From NCBI RefSeq assembly GCF_019426345.1, contig NZ_JAHLLW010000020.1:321-64320 (forward strand): 64,000 nucleotides of DNA. Direction: 5' to 3'. Shown piece after piece: positions 32,872-41,157 of the stretch (positions are counted from its first letter, which is position 1; each line of letters begins with the position of its first letter). The DNA comes from Marinomonas lutimaris (GTDB lineage Bacteria > Pseudomonadota > Gammaproteobacteria > Pseudomonadales > Marinomonadaceae). The notes beneath the pieces are model-generated. The model was not told the origin of the DNA. It worked only from the letters and a program-made list of their open reading frames with translations, and searched no databases. The translations under genes and the position numbers were made by a program.

Positions 32872-33726
32872 TTAAGATAAAATAGCGTTGGAAATATCGT
32901 CTAGAAGAGAGGCACCTTTAGGTGTCCAACCTAATGCCTTTTTACTTTCTTCGCCGGACGCATTAAGCGATAGCTCTGCAAAATAAGCATAGGGTCCGAA
33001 ATAGTCTTGAGCTTGTTCTTTGGTTATGGCGTGAGTTGGAAGGTTAAGTCGATTACCAATGGTTTGCATAATTGTCTTAAATGGAATGTTTTCCTCGCCC
33101 ACCGCTATGTATTTATGTCCACTTTCTCCGTTTTCTAACACTAGACGATATAAGTTGGCGGCATCTGATAAGTGAACAGCAGCCCATTGATTATTTGTGT
33201 TTTCAATGTAGGCAGAGACTTGTTTACTTTGCGCAATCTCTAGTATGGGACTAATTAAGCCAAATTTATAAGTATTATGAACTTGTGGTAGGCCAACAAT
33301 CATGCATCTTGCACCATTTTCATGACAGACTAAAGCGGCTTCATCTGACGCTGCACGTGGAAACTGCTCAGAATGAGACCCTATAGCCCAAGGCCCTGAT
33401 GTGACAATGAGTGGGCATGATTTATTATTAAGCGCTTTTCCTAGAGCTAAGATAATATGTCGATCATCTTCGCAGCTTTGTTTGTAGATAGCGAAATCAT
33501 GATTGAAGGCGGTATGGATCACCGCATCGACACCTTCTATGCCTGCTAAAATTGAATTGATATCTTGTAATGATCCAATGTGTGCGGTTGCGCCAAGATT
33601 CTCTAACATTGCAGCACTGCTTTTATTGCGTGCTAGTCCCACAATATCGTAATTATTGTCTAGAAGATTTTTTACGATAGCTTGCCCTAGAAATCCTGTT
33701 GCGCCAGTAACAAATATACGTTTCAT
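32872..33726 (-). CDS. NAD(P)-dependent epimerase/dehydratase-like protein, 284 aa
   Basis: Extended SDR. The nucleotide-binding motif GATGFLGQAIVKNLL is at residues 8-22, followed by IVGLARNKSSAAMLENLGATAHIGSLQD, an NADP-preferring pattern, and VDAVIHTAFNHD. The usual YxxxK is not obvious, so it may be an atypical reductase or sensor of the NmrA kind. I start at 33726 (MKRIFVTGATG); the longer reading has no family match and crosses toward the divergent regulator. It faces the XRE-type regulator at 33828, which probably represses it. Its 3' end lies only 18 bases from the IS110 fragment. Confidence 0.85.
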   Translation of the reverse strand: MKRIFVTGATGFLGQAIVKNLLDNNYDIVGLARNKSSAAMLENLGATAHIGSLQDINSILAGIEGVDAVIHTAFNHDFAIYKQSCEDDRHIILALGKALNNKSCPLIVTSGPWAIGSHSEQFPRAASDEAALVCHENGARCMIVGLPQVHNTYKFGLISPILEIAQSKQVSAYIENTNNQWAAVHLSDAANLYRLVLENGESGHKYIAVGEENIPFKTIMQTIGNRLNLPTHAITKEQAQDYFGPYAYFAELSLNASGEESKKALGWTPKGASLLDDISNAILS

Positions 33727-33827
33727 AGTTTGCTCTACTTTATGTTGGTCAAAAAAGTCATTGTATGAAGTGCTGAGCTTTATTAAAGTAGTGACCTTAT
33801 CGTGGTATAGCAACTAATAGGATAATT

Positions 33828-34661
33828 GTGAAAAGTACGACAGAGCAGCACCTTGCTATATTTCTAAAGAAAAAACGTCAAAGCATTGATCCTATTTCAT
33901 TGGGCTTCGATAGTGTGCGCCGGCGTACTCCAGGGTTACGACGTGAAGAAGTGGCTCAGCGTGCCCACATTAGCGTGACTTGGTATACTTGGTTAGAGCA
34001 GGGGCGTGGTGGAGCTCCGTCAGAAGAAGTTCTATCACGTATCGCAAAAGCGTTATTGCTGACTAATGCGGAAAAAGAATATCTTTATCTCACGACGTTA
34101 GGGCATTTGCCTAAGACGGATTATCAATTATCTGATGTTATAACGCCACGATTACAATCTATCCTTGATGCTTTGAGTCCAAATCCTGCGATTATTCGTA
34201 ACTTATCGTGGGATGTACTTGCTTGGAACGACGCTGCGGCTGTAGTTCTCACCGATTACTCATTATTGGCCCCAGAAAATCGTAATATTATGCGCTTATT
34301 CTTTTTAAAGAATGAAGTGAGAGCACACAATCCTGATTGGATTGATGCCGCTAATTTAATCGTTAGTGCTTTTCGCGCGGACATTGCTAGGTTAGGTGAA
34401 ACAGAGCATACAGAGCAATTAGTGACCGAATTGTCTGAACATAGTGAGGTGTTTAAAAAGCTTTGGATAGCACAAGAAATTAGTAGCTCTAATGAAGGTG
34501 TGAAGTGTCTAAATAAACCAGATGTTGGCGAAATCTCTCTCGCGTACTCTTCGTTTAATGTTTCCAGTAGACCTGAGTTAAGTTTAATCGTTTATACACC
34601 AGAAACTGAAGACAGTTCCAATAAAGTAAAAAAACTGATTCGTGACTGTAAAAAAATATAA
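33828..34661 (+). CDS. XRE-type regulator with MmyB-like ligand domain, 277 aa
   Basis: Helix-turn-helix at residues 5-75, with the family hallmark RRRTPGLRREEVAQRAHISVTWYTWLEQGRGGAPSEEVLSRIAKAL, followed by a PAS-like MmyB domain (ILDALSPNPAIIRNLSWDVLAWNDAA and NIMRLFFL), which binds fatty-acid-like ligands in studied members. Start GTG at 33828 after aggataatt. In this family the regulator commonly sits divergent from an SDR or NmrA-type gene and represses it, as seen here. The hairpin at 34687-34705 follows the gene. Confidence 0.9.
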   Translation: MKSTTEQHLAIFLKKKRQSIDPISLGFDSVRRRTPGLRREEVAQRAHISVTWYTWLEQGRGGAPSEEVLSRIAKALLLTNAEKEYLYLTTLGHLPKTDYQLSDVITPRLQSILDALSPNPAIIRNLSWDVLAWNDAAAVVLTDYSLLAPENRNIMRLFFLKNEVRAHNPDWIDAANLIVSAFRADIARLGETEHTEQLVTELSEHSEVFKKLWIAQEISSSNEGVKCLNKPDVGEISLAYSSFNVSSRPELSLIVYTPETEDSSNKVKKLIRDCKKI

Positions 34662-34686
34662 TGCCTAGATTATTAGAGCGAAAATT

Positions 34687-34705
34687 AGCTTCTTTTACAG
34701 AAGCT
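34687..34705 (+). terminator. Hairpin after the XRE/MmyB regulator
   Basis: Arms agcttct and agaagct with loop tttac, followed by attt; a modest terminator 26 bases after the stop codon. Confidence 0.55.
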
Positions 34706-35256
34706 ATTTCGGCAGGACATTTTACTGATTTTAATTACTTGAAAGCGCGATAATTACGTAAAAGGGTTTTCTAAATAGCGAATAATATCCGTACATCCAT
34801 TCAATTTTGCCCTCTTTTTCAATACGTAGACAGTGAATTTACTTGTCTAAAAATCCAATAGTCATCCTTCTTAGGGGGTAATTAGCCTTTAACGAAACGA
34901 TAAAAGATGAATTCTATATAAATTCTTTCTGTGAAGTCGGTTGTTTTGTATGATCAAGTTACATTTAACGTGGGTATCTTGGTAAACATTGGGATGTTAG
35001 TTTATAGAGGAAATATCGTGGAAATTTGGAAGGTATTGTTCCGAAAATTCAGATAATAAGTGCACCACTCATGGTTGAAGCCACCCACGTCTGAAAATCA
35101 GTTATATCAATGCATCGTTTTGCATTCACCGCTAATAATTCAATAAGAAGCGACTAATCGTATTCTTAAATGATGAGTTATTGCTCAGATAAGGTGCTTG
35201 AAGGATGTGTTTAGTTAGCATAGTGTTTTAGCACTCTATTTAATAAGGAGAACACT
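34706..35256. other. 550-base non-coding stretch
   Basis: AT-rich with no credible gene. The ten-mer gtgcaccact occurs here at 35060-35069 and again at 35691-35700, where the decayed addiction-module gene ends; this could mark a rearrangement border but may be chance. The last 30 bases hold the ribosome binding site aaggag of the DUF6429 gene. Confidence 0.5.
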
Positions 35257-35496
35257 GTGGATATAGATGAAGACAAAATCGATGACGCAGCCCTCGCTCT
35301 TTTTTATCTTACTTTGCATGATGATTTTGGCCATGCTTGGAAGCAAATTGATTGGAGTATAACCAATAGATTGCATGAGAAGGGTTATATTCATAATCCA
35401 GTTGGCAGATCGAAATCGGTAACCTTAACCGAGGAGGGGCTGGCGAAATCAGAGGCGTTGTTTACAGCGCTTTTCACTAAGGCCGATGGAAAGTGA
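35257..35496 (+). CDS. DUF6429 family protein, 79 aa
   Basis: MDIDEDKIDDAALALFYLTLHDDFG, then AWKQIDW, LHEKGYIHNPVGRSKSVTLTEEGLAKSEALF, match the DUF6429 family of small acidic proteins. The C-terminal half resembles a winged helix (turn, GRSKSV beta hairpin, TEEG helix), so a nucleic-acid-related role is possible but unproven. Start GTG at 35257 after aaggag. A truncated second copy lies at 37690-37857, with the harpin-like gene between them. Confidence 0.85.
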   Translation: MDIDEDKIDDAALALFYLTLHDDFGHAWKQIDWSITNRLHEKGYIHNPVGRSKSVTLTEEGLAKSEALFTALFTKADGK

Positions 35497-35610
35497 AATA
35501 GCTTGTAGACAAAAAATGGACACTTCAGTCGTGTTCTATTTATTGTGTTTTTAACACTCCACATGGATCAATATGGAGTGTAGAATTTGAGGGAAGCAAA
35601 GGAGAGGATT

Positions 35611-35703
35611 ATGAATAATTCACTTAAACAAATCGAAGAGCAGGCATTAAACCTGAGTCCAGAGGGTAGGATGGGAGGTTATTTGATCAGGTGCACCACT
35701 TAG
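35611..35703 (+). pseudogene. Truncated addiction-module component (pfam09720-like), 30 aa
   Basis: A strong ggagagg precedes an ATG that opens MNNSLKQIEEQALNLSPEGRM, matching the start of the putative addiction-module component family (antitoxins beside RelE/ParE toxins, usually 70-80 residues). The frame is lost after MGGYLI and stops at 35703, so it is a remnant. No toxin gene is left beside it. It indicates that the segment around the harpin gene once carried a stabilisation module. Confidence 0.6.
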
Positions 35704-35749
35704 AACAGGGATAACTATCAAAGATATCCCCGCAGTCTAATAAACTTAA

Positions 35750-37441
35750 TTAGCTAGCGAACTTCAACTCTCCTGAGCCTTGCGCCCCAGCATTGTTCGA
35801 AGCAAACTCTTTTGCTTCCGCTGCGCTCATCACATTCCGGTCATATGGGCCACCACGCCATGAAGTTTCAGGGGATTTCTGACCTTCAACACTAATATTA
35901 CTGCTGATATCAATAAACCCTTTCGCTACTCCTGCATCAGCTAAGACTCCAACCATACTTGGCTGACCACCACCATTGCGGCCATTTTCAAAGAAGTTTC
36001 CTTCCGATACTATCGTAGCACCTGTGTGTGCAGTAAAGCCTAGGTTGAAATCATCAATATGATTATTGTATACATCAAACTGCCCATAACGCATTAAGCC
36101 TGGCGCGCGCGTACTTAGATCTTCAAAGTCATTATGTGCAATGGTCATACGAGGATAGCCCGAGTACTTATCCGACGCCTCTTTAGTATCTTCTGGGTAG
36201 CCCAGAATTAAACCATATTTGTTATTTTCAAACTTAGAATTGGTTAAACTGACATTATCTGCGGTTCCGCCCACATACAGCAGTTTGTCTTTGCTATGAT
36301 CATCTGCCCCTTGTTGATCTTTAGTACCGCTAAAAGTATTGTGATCGATCCAATAGCCTTCGCCCTTGTCAATGTAGAGTGGGATATCACCATTCGCATT
36401 GTATTTTGCATCATGGCTAAAATGTAGGTTTTGGAAAACGTCGTTACCTGCGCCTTCACCGCTTCGAAGATAAATGTTGTGTAACTTGTTATTGTCACCA
36501 TCTCCTACTAAAGTTTTGTTAGCACCAAACTCTAAATCGGTTTTCTCTGTGGCTGAAATGTCACTACCTAACTTAATAATACGTGGTTCGTCCCCAGCCA
36601 AAGCCTGCTTCAACTCACCTACAGAGTTCACGGTGACGGTTTCACCACCAGTACCACCTTTTACACCTGCCGCTTTGGCGAAGCCTTCCATACCTTCAGT
36701 AGAACCCAGTCCTTGACTCGACGTTACTTTGGAAGTTTTATCACTAGCCTCAGTACTAAGGCCGCCTGTATTGGCAGCAATATTCGCTGTACCGCTTTCT
36801 ACAGATTTCGTATCGACGGATTTAGTTGGGGCGCTCGGTGTTCCAAAGGTTTCTTTGTTGTTATCCATCATTCCAGTAACCGCTTTGGTCATTTCAGGAT
36901 ACTGATTATTGATTTGCCCACCACCATCTTTTGCTGGTGACACGGCACCTTTTAACGCAGCCCCCCCAGCATCTTGCAATACCGCTGGTGCAACGTCATG
37001 TGGTGATGGTTGATTATTCATTTGTGGCGTAGAAGCCCCCGTACTAGATGCACCAGAAGAGGGACTGTTTCCCTGCTTGTTAGCCCTTTCAAATAAGGAC
37101 TGCATCATCTGATTGAGTAGATCAACAAGGGATTCCATGTTGCTCATACCATTGGCACCACCGAGTCCCGAAGCGCCTGCGCCACCAGCACCGGAATTTC
37201 GATCCATTAAATTGCCCAATTTTGACGACGGCTGACCATCAGCTGCACCACCGCTATTGCCTTGAGGTTGGGACTGGTTATTTTTCCCCTGTAACAATTG
37301 CTCTAGTATCGGCATAAGCAACTGAAGCGCAGCATTGTTTGTCCCTTTAGTATTTGTTTGAGGGTCAGCTTGGGACTTTGAGGGGGTAGGGAGACCACTT
37401 GGCTGATTGGGGCCAAGATGTATGCGAAATTCAAGATTCAT
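35750..37441 (-). CDS. Harpin-like protein with pectate lyase domain (HrpW/HopAK1 architecture), 563 aa
   Basis: Residues 1-265 are low-complexity, rich in Gly, Ser, Asn, Gln and Ala with short amphipathic helices (ALQLLMPILEQLLQG, MESLVDLLNQMMQSLFERAN), and the whole protein has no cysteine, like harpins secreted by type III systems. Residues 267-540 form a PL1-type pectate lyase beta-helix: YWIDHNTF at 363-370 and RAPGLMRYGQFDVYNNHI around 445-462, with the catalytic-type Arg in RAP and the second Arg at 451. No Sec signal peptide. The ATG at 37441 is chosen because the longer reading would overlap the promoter. An exact hrp box lies 95 bases upstream. Known relatives act outside plant cells on pectin. 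The harpin/lyase reading is firm; secretion by a type III system is inferred. Confidence 0.88.
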   Translation of the reverse strand: MNLEFRIHLGPNQPSGLPTPSKSQADPQTNTKGTNNAALQLLMPILEQLLQGKNNQSQPQGNSGGAADGQPSSKLGNLMDRNSGAGGAGASGLGGANGMSNMESLVDLLNQMMQSLFERANKQGNSPSSGASSTGASTPQMNNQPSPHDVAPAVLQDAGGAALKGAVSPAKDGGGQINNQYPEMTKAVTGMMDNNKETFGTPSAPTKSVDTKSVESGTANIAANTGGLSTEASDKTSKVTSSQGLGSTEGMEGFAKAAGVKGGTGGETVTVNSVGELKQALAGDEPRIIKLGSDISATEKTDLEFGANKTLVGDGDNNKLHNIYLRSGEGAGNDVFQNLHFSHDAKYNANGDIPLYIDKGEGYWIDHNTFSGTKDQQGADDHSKDKLLYVGGTADNVSLTNSKFENNKYGLILGYPEDTKEASDKYSGYPRMTIAHNDFEDLSTRAPGLMRYGQFDVYNNHIDDFNLGFTAHTGATIVSEGNFFENGRNGGGQPSMVGVLADAGVAKGFIDISSNISVEGQKSPETSWRGGPYDRNVMSAAEAKEFASNNAGAQGSGELKFAS

Positions 37442-37535
37442 CGACTTTACCTTTCTCTGTTCTCGGCTTGGCTGTACCTGTAATTCTAGATATCTGTGCA
37501 TACAGATAAGGCTAGCTATGTTACTAGACAAACAA

Positions 37536-37563
37536 TGAGTGGGTGAAAGTGGTTAAGGGTTCC
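37536..37563 (-). promoter_or_regulatory. hrp box (HrpL-dependent promoter)
   Basis: On the minus strand GGAACC, then 15 bases, then CCACTCA. This matches the consensus GGAACC-N15/16-CCACNNA without a mismatch. HrpL is the ECF sigma factor that turns on hrp/hrc type III secretion and effector genes in Pseudomonas syringae and relatives. The gene downstream encodes a harpin-like protein, so the match is very unlikely to be chance. The expected transcript would start near 37528-37530, leaving about 88 bases of leader. Confidence 0.85.
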
Positions 37564-37689
37564 CAATCGGAAAAGCTTATACCATTCAGACACTAAGAGT
37601 TATTTCCATGTTATCCAAGTTTCACTAAACATCTCAGCGCTCTTAACAGCGTAAACGGATGATTTCTTCTCTCCTTTTAGGAACCTTTG

Positions 37690-37857
37690 GGACATGCTTG
37701 GAAGCAAATTGATTGGAGTATAACCAATCGATTGCATGAGAAGGGTTATATTCATAATCCAGTTGGCAAATCTAAATCGGTGACATTAACCGAGGAAGGG
37801 CTGGCGAAATCAGAGGCGTTGTTTAAAGCGCTTTTCACTAAGGCCGATGGAAAGTGA
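37690..37857 (+). pseudogene. Truncated second copy of the DUF6429 gene
   Basis: From ggacatgcttggaagc to the stop at 37857 this is about 95% identical to 35329-35496, the last 55 or so codons of the intact gene. The first 24 codons and the start region are missing and replaced by unrelated sequence. No in-frame start was found, so it is not expressed as such. Confidence 0.9.
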
Positions 37858-37877
37858 AAAATAATTCAGACAAAAAA

Positions 37878-37902
37878 ACGGACACCTTTCAACGGCGTCC
37901 GT
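37878..37902. terminator. Bidirectional terminator before DUF3010
   Basis: Arms acggac and gtccgt with inner cc/gg pairs, A7 on the left and T7 on the right. It serves the converging DUF3010 gene on the minus strand. Near-identical copy at 32434-32458, and a decayed version (atggacacttcagtcgtgttct) follows the intact DUF6429 gene at 35517. Confidence 0.85.
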
Positions 37903-37926
37903 TTTTTTATTGCTAAATCTTACTAC

Positions 37927-38364
37927 TTACGCTTCAGGAATGTATTCAGAAAGCGCGGCATACGCCACGGTGAAGGCGCCTTCTTGGAACGCGCGTAAGC
38001 CAGTTGCTTTGAATGGAATCGGCATTGGGTTGTGCTGAAGGATGTCTTTGGTTTTTGCGCCGCTGAACAAGTCGACTTCGACCGTATCAATCAATTGGAT
38101 AGCCGCTTCAATTTTAAAGCCTACCGCGCCGCCAGCGAATTTGCCTTTTGTTGGGCGTTCACGGATTACGGCTCTTTTCACTTTGTAATCTTCAAACAGT
38201 TTTTTCAGCATGAACTGAAATTTGCGCACGCTTTCGCTGTCGTTTGGGTTGTTCAGTGTGTGTCGAGTTTGGCGACAATCGGCGATTTGAAACAATCCGT
38301 CTTGTTTAGACAGAAGGCAAAGAATCACTTCGCTGCCTTTAATTTCGATACCACAAGTAATCAT
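37927..38364 (-). CDS. DUF3010 family protein, 145 aa
   Basis: The pattern GIEIKGSEVILCLL, RERPTKGKFAGGAVGFKIEAAIQLID and PFKATGLRAFQEGAFTVAYAAL is diagnostic of DUF3010, a family of small proteins in marine gammaproteobacteria. The first strand with conserved GIEIKG and an acidic centre recalls an RNase H-like fold (RuvC/YqgF type), an inference. Function unknown. The 3' third and its terminator were copied to 32434-32594. Confidence 0.88.
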   Translation of the reverse strand: MITCGIEIKGSEVILCLLSKQDGLFQIADCRQTRHTLNNPNDSESVRKFQFMLKKLFEDYKVKRAVIRERPTKGKFAGGAVGFKIEAAIQLIDTVEVDLFSGAKTKDILQHNPMPIPFKATGLRAFQEGAFTVAYAALSEYIPEA

Positions 38365-38683
38365 AACGAGGTCCTGAATAGGGAGTTTCGCGCATTATCG
38401 CACAGTTAATAGGTATTTCGCAGAGTAAAAAATACTGCTTGTTGAAATGGAAACCAGTCAGATCTAAGGCGAAAATCAAAGCAGCCAGTTTATTACACTC
38501 TTTTCATTTTGCTGCCTCTTATTATTCAAATGGATATTGTACTATTGCCAGATAATATTTTGTAAAAATGCAAATCACGATATTTTCTACTGTGAAAGTG
38601 TAAATAACTGCTTTTTACTCTAGAGGTGTTTTTTTCAATATTGACCATTTTTTTTATTTTTAACTAACATAGGGCTGCATAAA

Positions 38684-39916
38684 ATGACTGCTTCATCGCC
38701 AATGGGCATTCCTCGTCCCCAGGTGAAATCTTTAGACGAAATTCTTCCTCACGAACCTTTGTTAATGATGGGCGCGGGCCCTGTTCCTATTCCTGAGCGT
38801 GTCGCCAAGGCCAATTCTGTGGTGATTAACCACCTTGGTAGTGTGATGGCGCAGGTTATTGGACAAGTTAAAACAATGGCGCGTTATGTGTTTCAAACAG
38901 AGTCTAAATGGGTGCTTGGCGTAGCAGGGCCAGCGTCAGCCGCGATGGAAATGGCGGTCGCCAATTTGTTGCAACCGGGCGAACGTATTTTATGTATTAA
39001 TAATGGCTTTTTTAGTCATCGTATGGCGGAAATGGCGACACGTATTGGCGCCGATGTTCATGAATTGCACGTTGGTGTTCATGAAGCGGCAGATCCAGAG
39101 CGTGTTCGTAAAGCCATCGAAGAAACACGTCCTAAAGTATTAACACTGGTGCAAGGCGAAACATCGAATACGGTGTTTAACCATTCATTAGAAGAAATCA
39201 CCAAGATTGCTAAATCTTATGGTTGTTTGGTGGTTGTGGATGCAGTTTGTACCTTGAGTACTATGCCGCTGAAGATGGATGCGTGGCAAGTAGATGTAGT
39301 TATCACGGGTGGGCAAAAAGGTTTGTCGTCCATTCCAGGTGTGTCGCTTTTGGTGTTTTCTAATGAAGCATGGGCGGCAGTGAAAAGTCGTACTAAACCA
39401 ACGGCACAATGGTGTTTCGATGCTCAGCTTGCGGAAAATTTTTGGCATAACGATGGTTATCATTATACCGCGCCAGTATCTGGCATTATGGCACTGCATG
39501 AAGCTTTGAAACTGGTATGTGATGAAACGTTAGAGAATCGTTTTGCGCGTCATTTGCGTTGTTCTAAAGCGTTGCAAGCCGGCGTTGAGGGAATGGGCTT
39601 AGAATTGTTCATTCCGCCTGCATCGCGCTTGAATTCTGTAGTAGGGATTAATATTCCTGAAGGCTTAACGGCTGGACAAATTTGCCGCCATATTTCAGAA
39701 ATGTACCGAGTTGAGATTGCTGGATCATTTGGTCAGCCTATCGTACGTATTGGCCAAATGGGCGAACAGTGCCGTGAACACAACTTGTTCCGCACTTTGC
39801 ATGCGCTTGGTAGCACCATGCGCGATTTGGGCGTAAAAGTAGATCAACCAAACGGCATGGCGGAAATGGAAGCCTACTTACAGAAAATTCCTCGTACACT
39901 TTATCAAGTGGCTTAA
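38684..39916 (+). CDS. Class V aminotransferase (alanine-glyoxylate / serine-pyruvate type), 410 aa
   Basis: PLP-dependent fold type I enzyme. The opening LLMMGAGPVPIPERVAKA, the cofactor region AGPASAAMEMAVANLL, Asp in VVVDAVCTLSTMPLKMD and the Schiff-base Lys212 in TGGQKGLSSIPGVSLL are typical of the AGXT/SPT group. It would transfer the amino group of alanine, serine or a related donor to glyoxylate or pyruvate; exact substrates cannot be told (pyridoxamine-pyruvate aminotransferase is a close relative). Single gene with a long AT-rich upstream region. Confidence 0.85.
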   Translation: MTASSPMGIPRPQVKSLDEILPHEPLLMMGAGPVPIPERVAKANSVVINHLGSVMAQVIGQVKTMARYVFQTESKWVLGVAGPASAAMEMAVANLLQPGERILCINNGFFSHRMAEMATRIGADVHELHVGVHEAADPERVRKAIEETRPKVLTLVQGETSNTVFNHSLEEITKIAKSYGCLVVVDAVCTLSTMPLKMDAWQVDVVITGGQKGLSSIPGVSLLVFSNEAWAAVKSRTKPTAQWCFDAQLAENFWHNDGYHYTAPVSGIMALHEALKLVCDETLENRFARHLRCSKALQAGVEGMGLELFIPPASRLNSVVGINIPEGLTAGQICRHISEMYRVEIAGSFGQPIVRIGQMGEQCREHNLFRTLHALGSTMRDLGVKVDQPNGMAEMEAYLQKIPRTLYQVA

Positions 39917-39945
39917 TCTTTTAATTTTTGTGGTCTAACCAGTAT

Positions 39946-40878
39946 CTACCCAATACCCTTGGTTTCAACCGTCAAGGGTATTTTTTTGTTCGGCATTAAG
40001 CTGGCAAATAGGGCACCAGCGGTAATTAGCAGACAAGCGATAATTTGCCCAGTGGTAAGTTGCGCTTCGGTGAAAAGTCCAAGCCAGGCTGTCGATAGGG
40101 CGGGGGCAGTGTAGGACAACACCCCCAGCAGCGACAAATTGCCTTTTTTTACCCCAAAATCCCAGCAGAAAAAAGCGATGCCAACTGGCCCGAAGCCTAA
40201 CCCTAAAATAGCAATCCAAGTGCTTGCAGGGAAGTTTATGGAAGGCTGCCAACTTTGGGCTTCAATCATAATATGCGAAGCGCCAGCTAATAGCGTGGTA
40301 ATAAGGCAGTACCAAAGTACCGCGCTGGAAGGCACGCTTTGAAATCGTCGGTTTGCTACCGAATAGCTAGACCAAATCAGCGCGCAGGCAAAGGCGGCAG
40401 CGTAACCAGTCCAATTATAATTTGTGTTTGTTTCTATCAAGCTTGTCGATGCCCTCGATTGAAGCATGATGCCAGTGCCGATAAAGGCAATAACAGCGCC
40501 CACCAAGTGTGTCCATGACAAAGAATTGCCTGTAGTCATGCCGGCCATTAATACAATCAGCAAGGGCCAGAGGTAAGCGATAAGTCCAGCTTCTACTGGC
40601 GGTGCATGTTGGAAAGCGTAAAAGTAACAGAAGTGATAGAAATAAAACCCAAGCCCACCCATTAAGATGGCGGTTTTAGGTGTTTTTGACCAAGAAGATT
40701 TCAGTTCGCCTTTCACTAAATAAACGATAAAAAACAATAGGCTTGCAACGCCAAAGGTGAGGGTGAGCAAGAGTAATGGCGGTACTAAATTGGCTTGTGT
40801 AGTAAAAAGCGCAAGGCTACTCCAAAGTAAAATGGCGATGCTACCAATTAGGGTGGCTTGTGGTGAATGCGTTGTCAT
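39946..40878 (-). CDS. EamA/DMT transporter, YddG-like, 310 aa
   Basis: Ten membrane segments in two EamA repeats. The N-terminal GSIAILLWSSLALF and the block GLIAYLWPLLIVLM resemble the aromatic amino acid exporter YddG and its group. Second repeat from NWTGYAAAFACALIWSSYSVANR. It converges on the aminotransferase, whose product or substrate it might move, but that is only a guess from position. Confidence 0.85.
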   Translation of the reverse strand: MTTHSPQATLIGSIAILLWSSLALFTTQANLVPPLLLLTLTFGVASLLFFIVYLVKGELKSSWSKTPKTAILMGGLGFYFYHFCYFYAFQHAPPVEAGLIAYLWPLLIVLMAGMTTGNSLSWTHLVGAVIAFIGTGIMLQSRASTSLIETNTNYNWTGYAAAFACALIWSSYSVANRRFQSVPSSAVLWYCLITTLLAGASHIMIEAQSWQPSINFPASTWIAILGLGFGPVGIAFFCWDFGVKKGNLSLLGVLSYTAPALSTAWLGLFTEAQLTTGQIIACLLITAGALFASLMPNKKIPLTVETKGIG

Positions 40879-41157
40879 CTTGTTGTTTCCTTAATCCTGA
40901 TCTAGTCTGATTAAGTGCCAGATTAACTTGTTCGCATGCTAAAAGCATTGTCAAAAGTCAGCGACTTGCTTTGTCATAAATTTGCATCTTGATACGTTAG
41001 AAATACATTTTTTAACATGATTAAGTAAGAAAAGTTGATCTATGACAGGGTAGTGACAGGTTTGAGAGGTAAGGTTTAGCCACTCAAGTTAATTGAAATA
41101 TTTATTTTAAGAGCTTGATTAGCTAACAACAAAAAAAATAACAAGCAGGAGATAACC

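Noticed and set aside
37660-37700. Possible second hrp box at the plus-strand GGAACC near 37680
   Set aside because: No CCACNNA follows at 15-16 bases, so only the minus-strand site qualifies.
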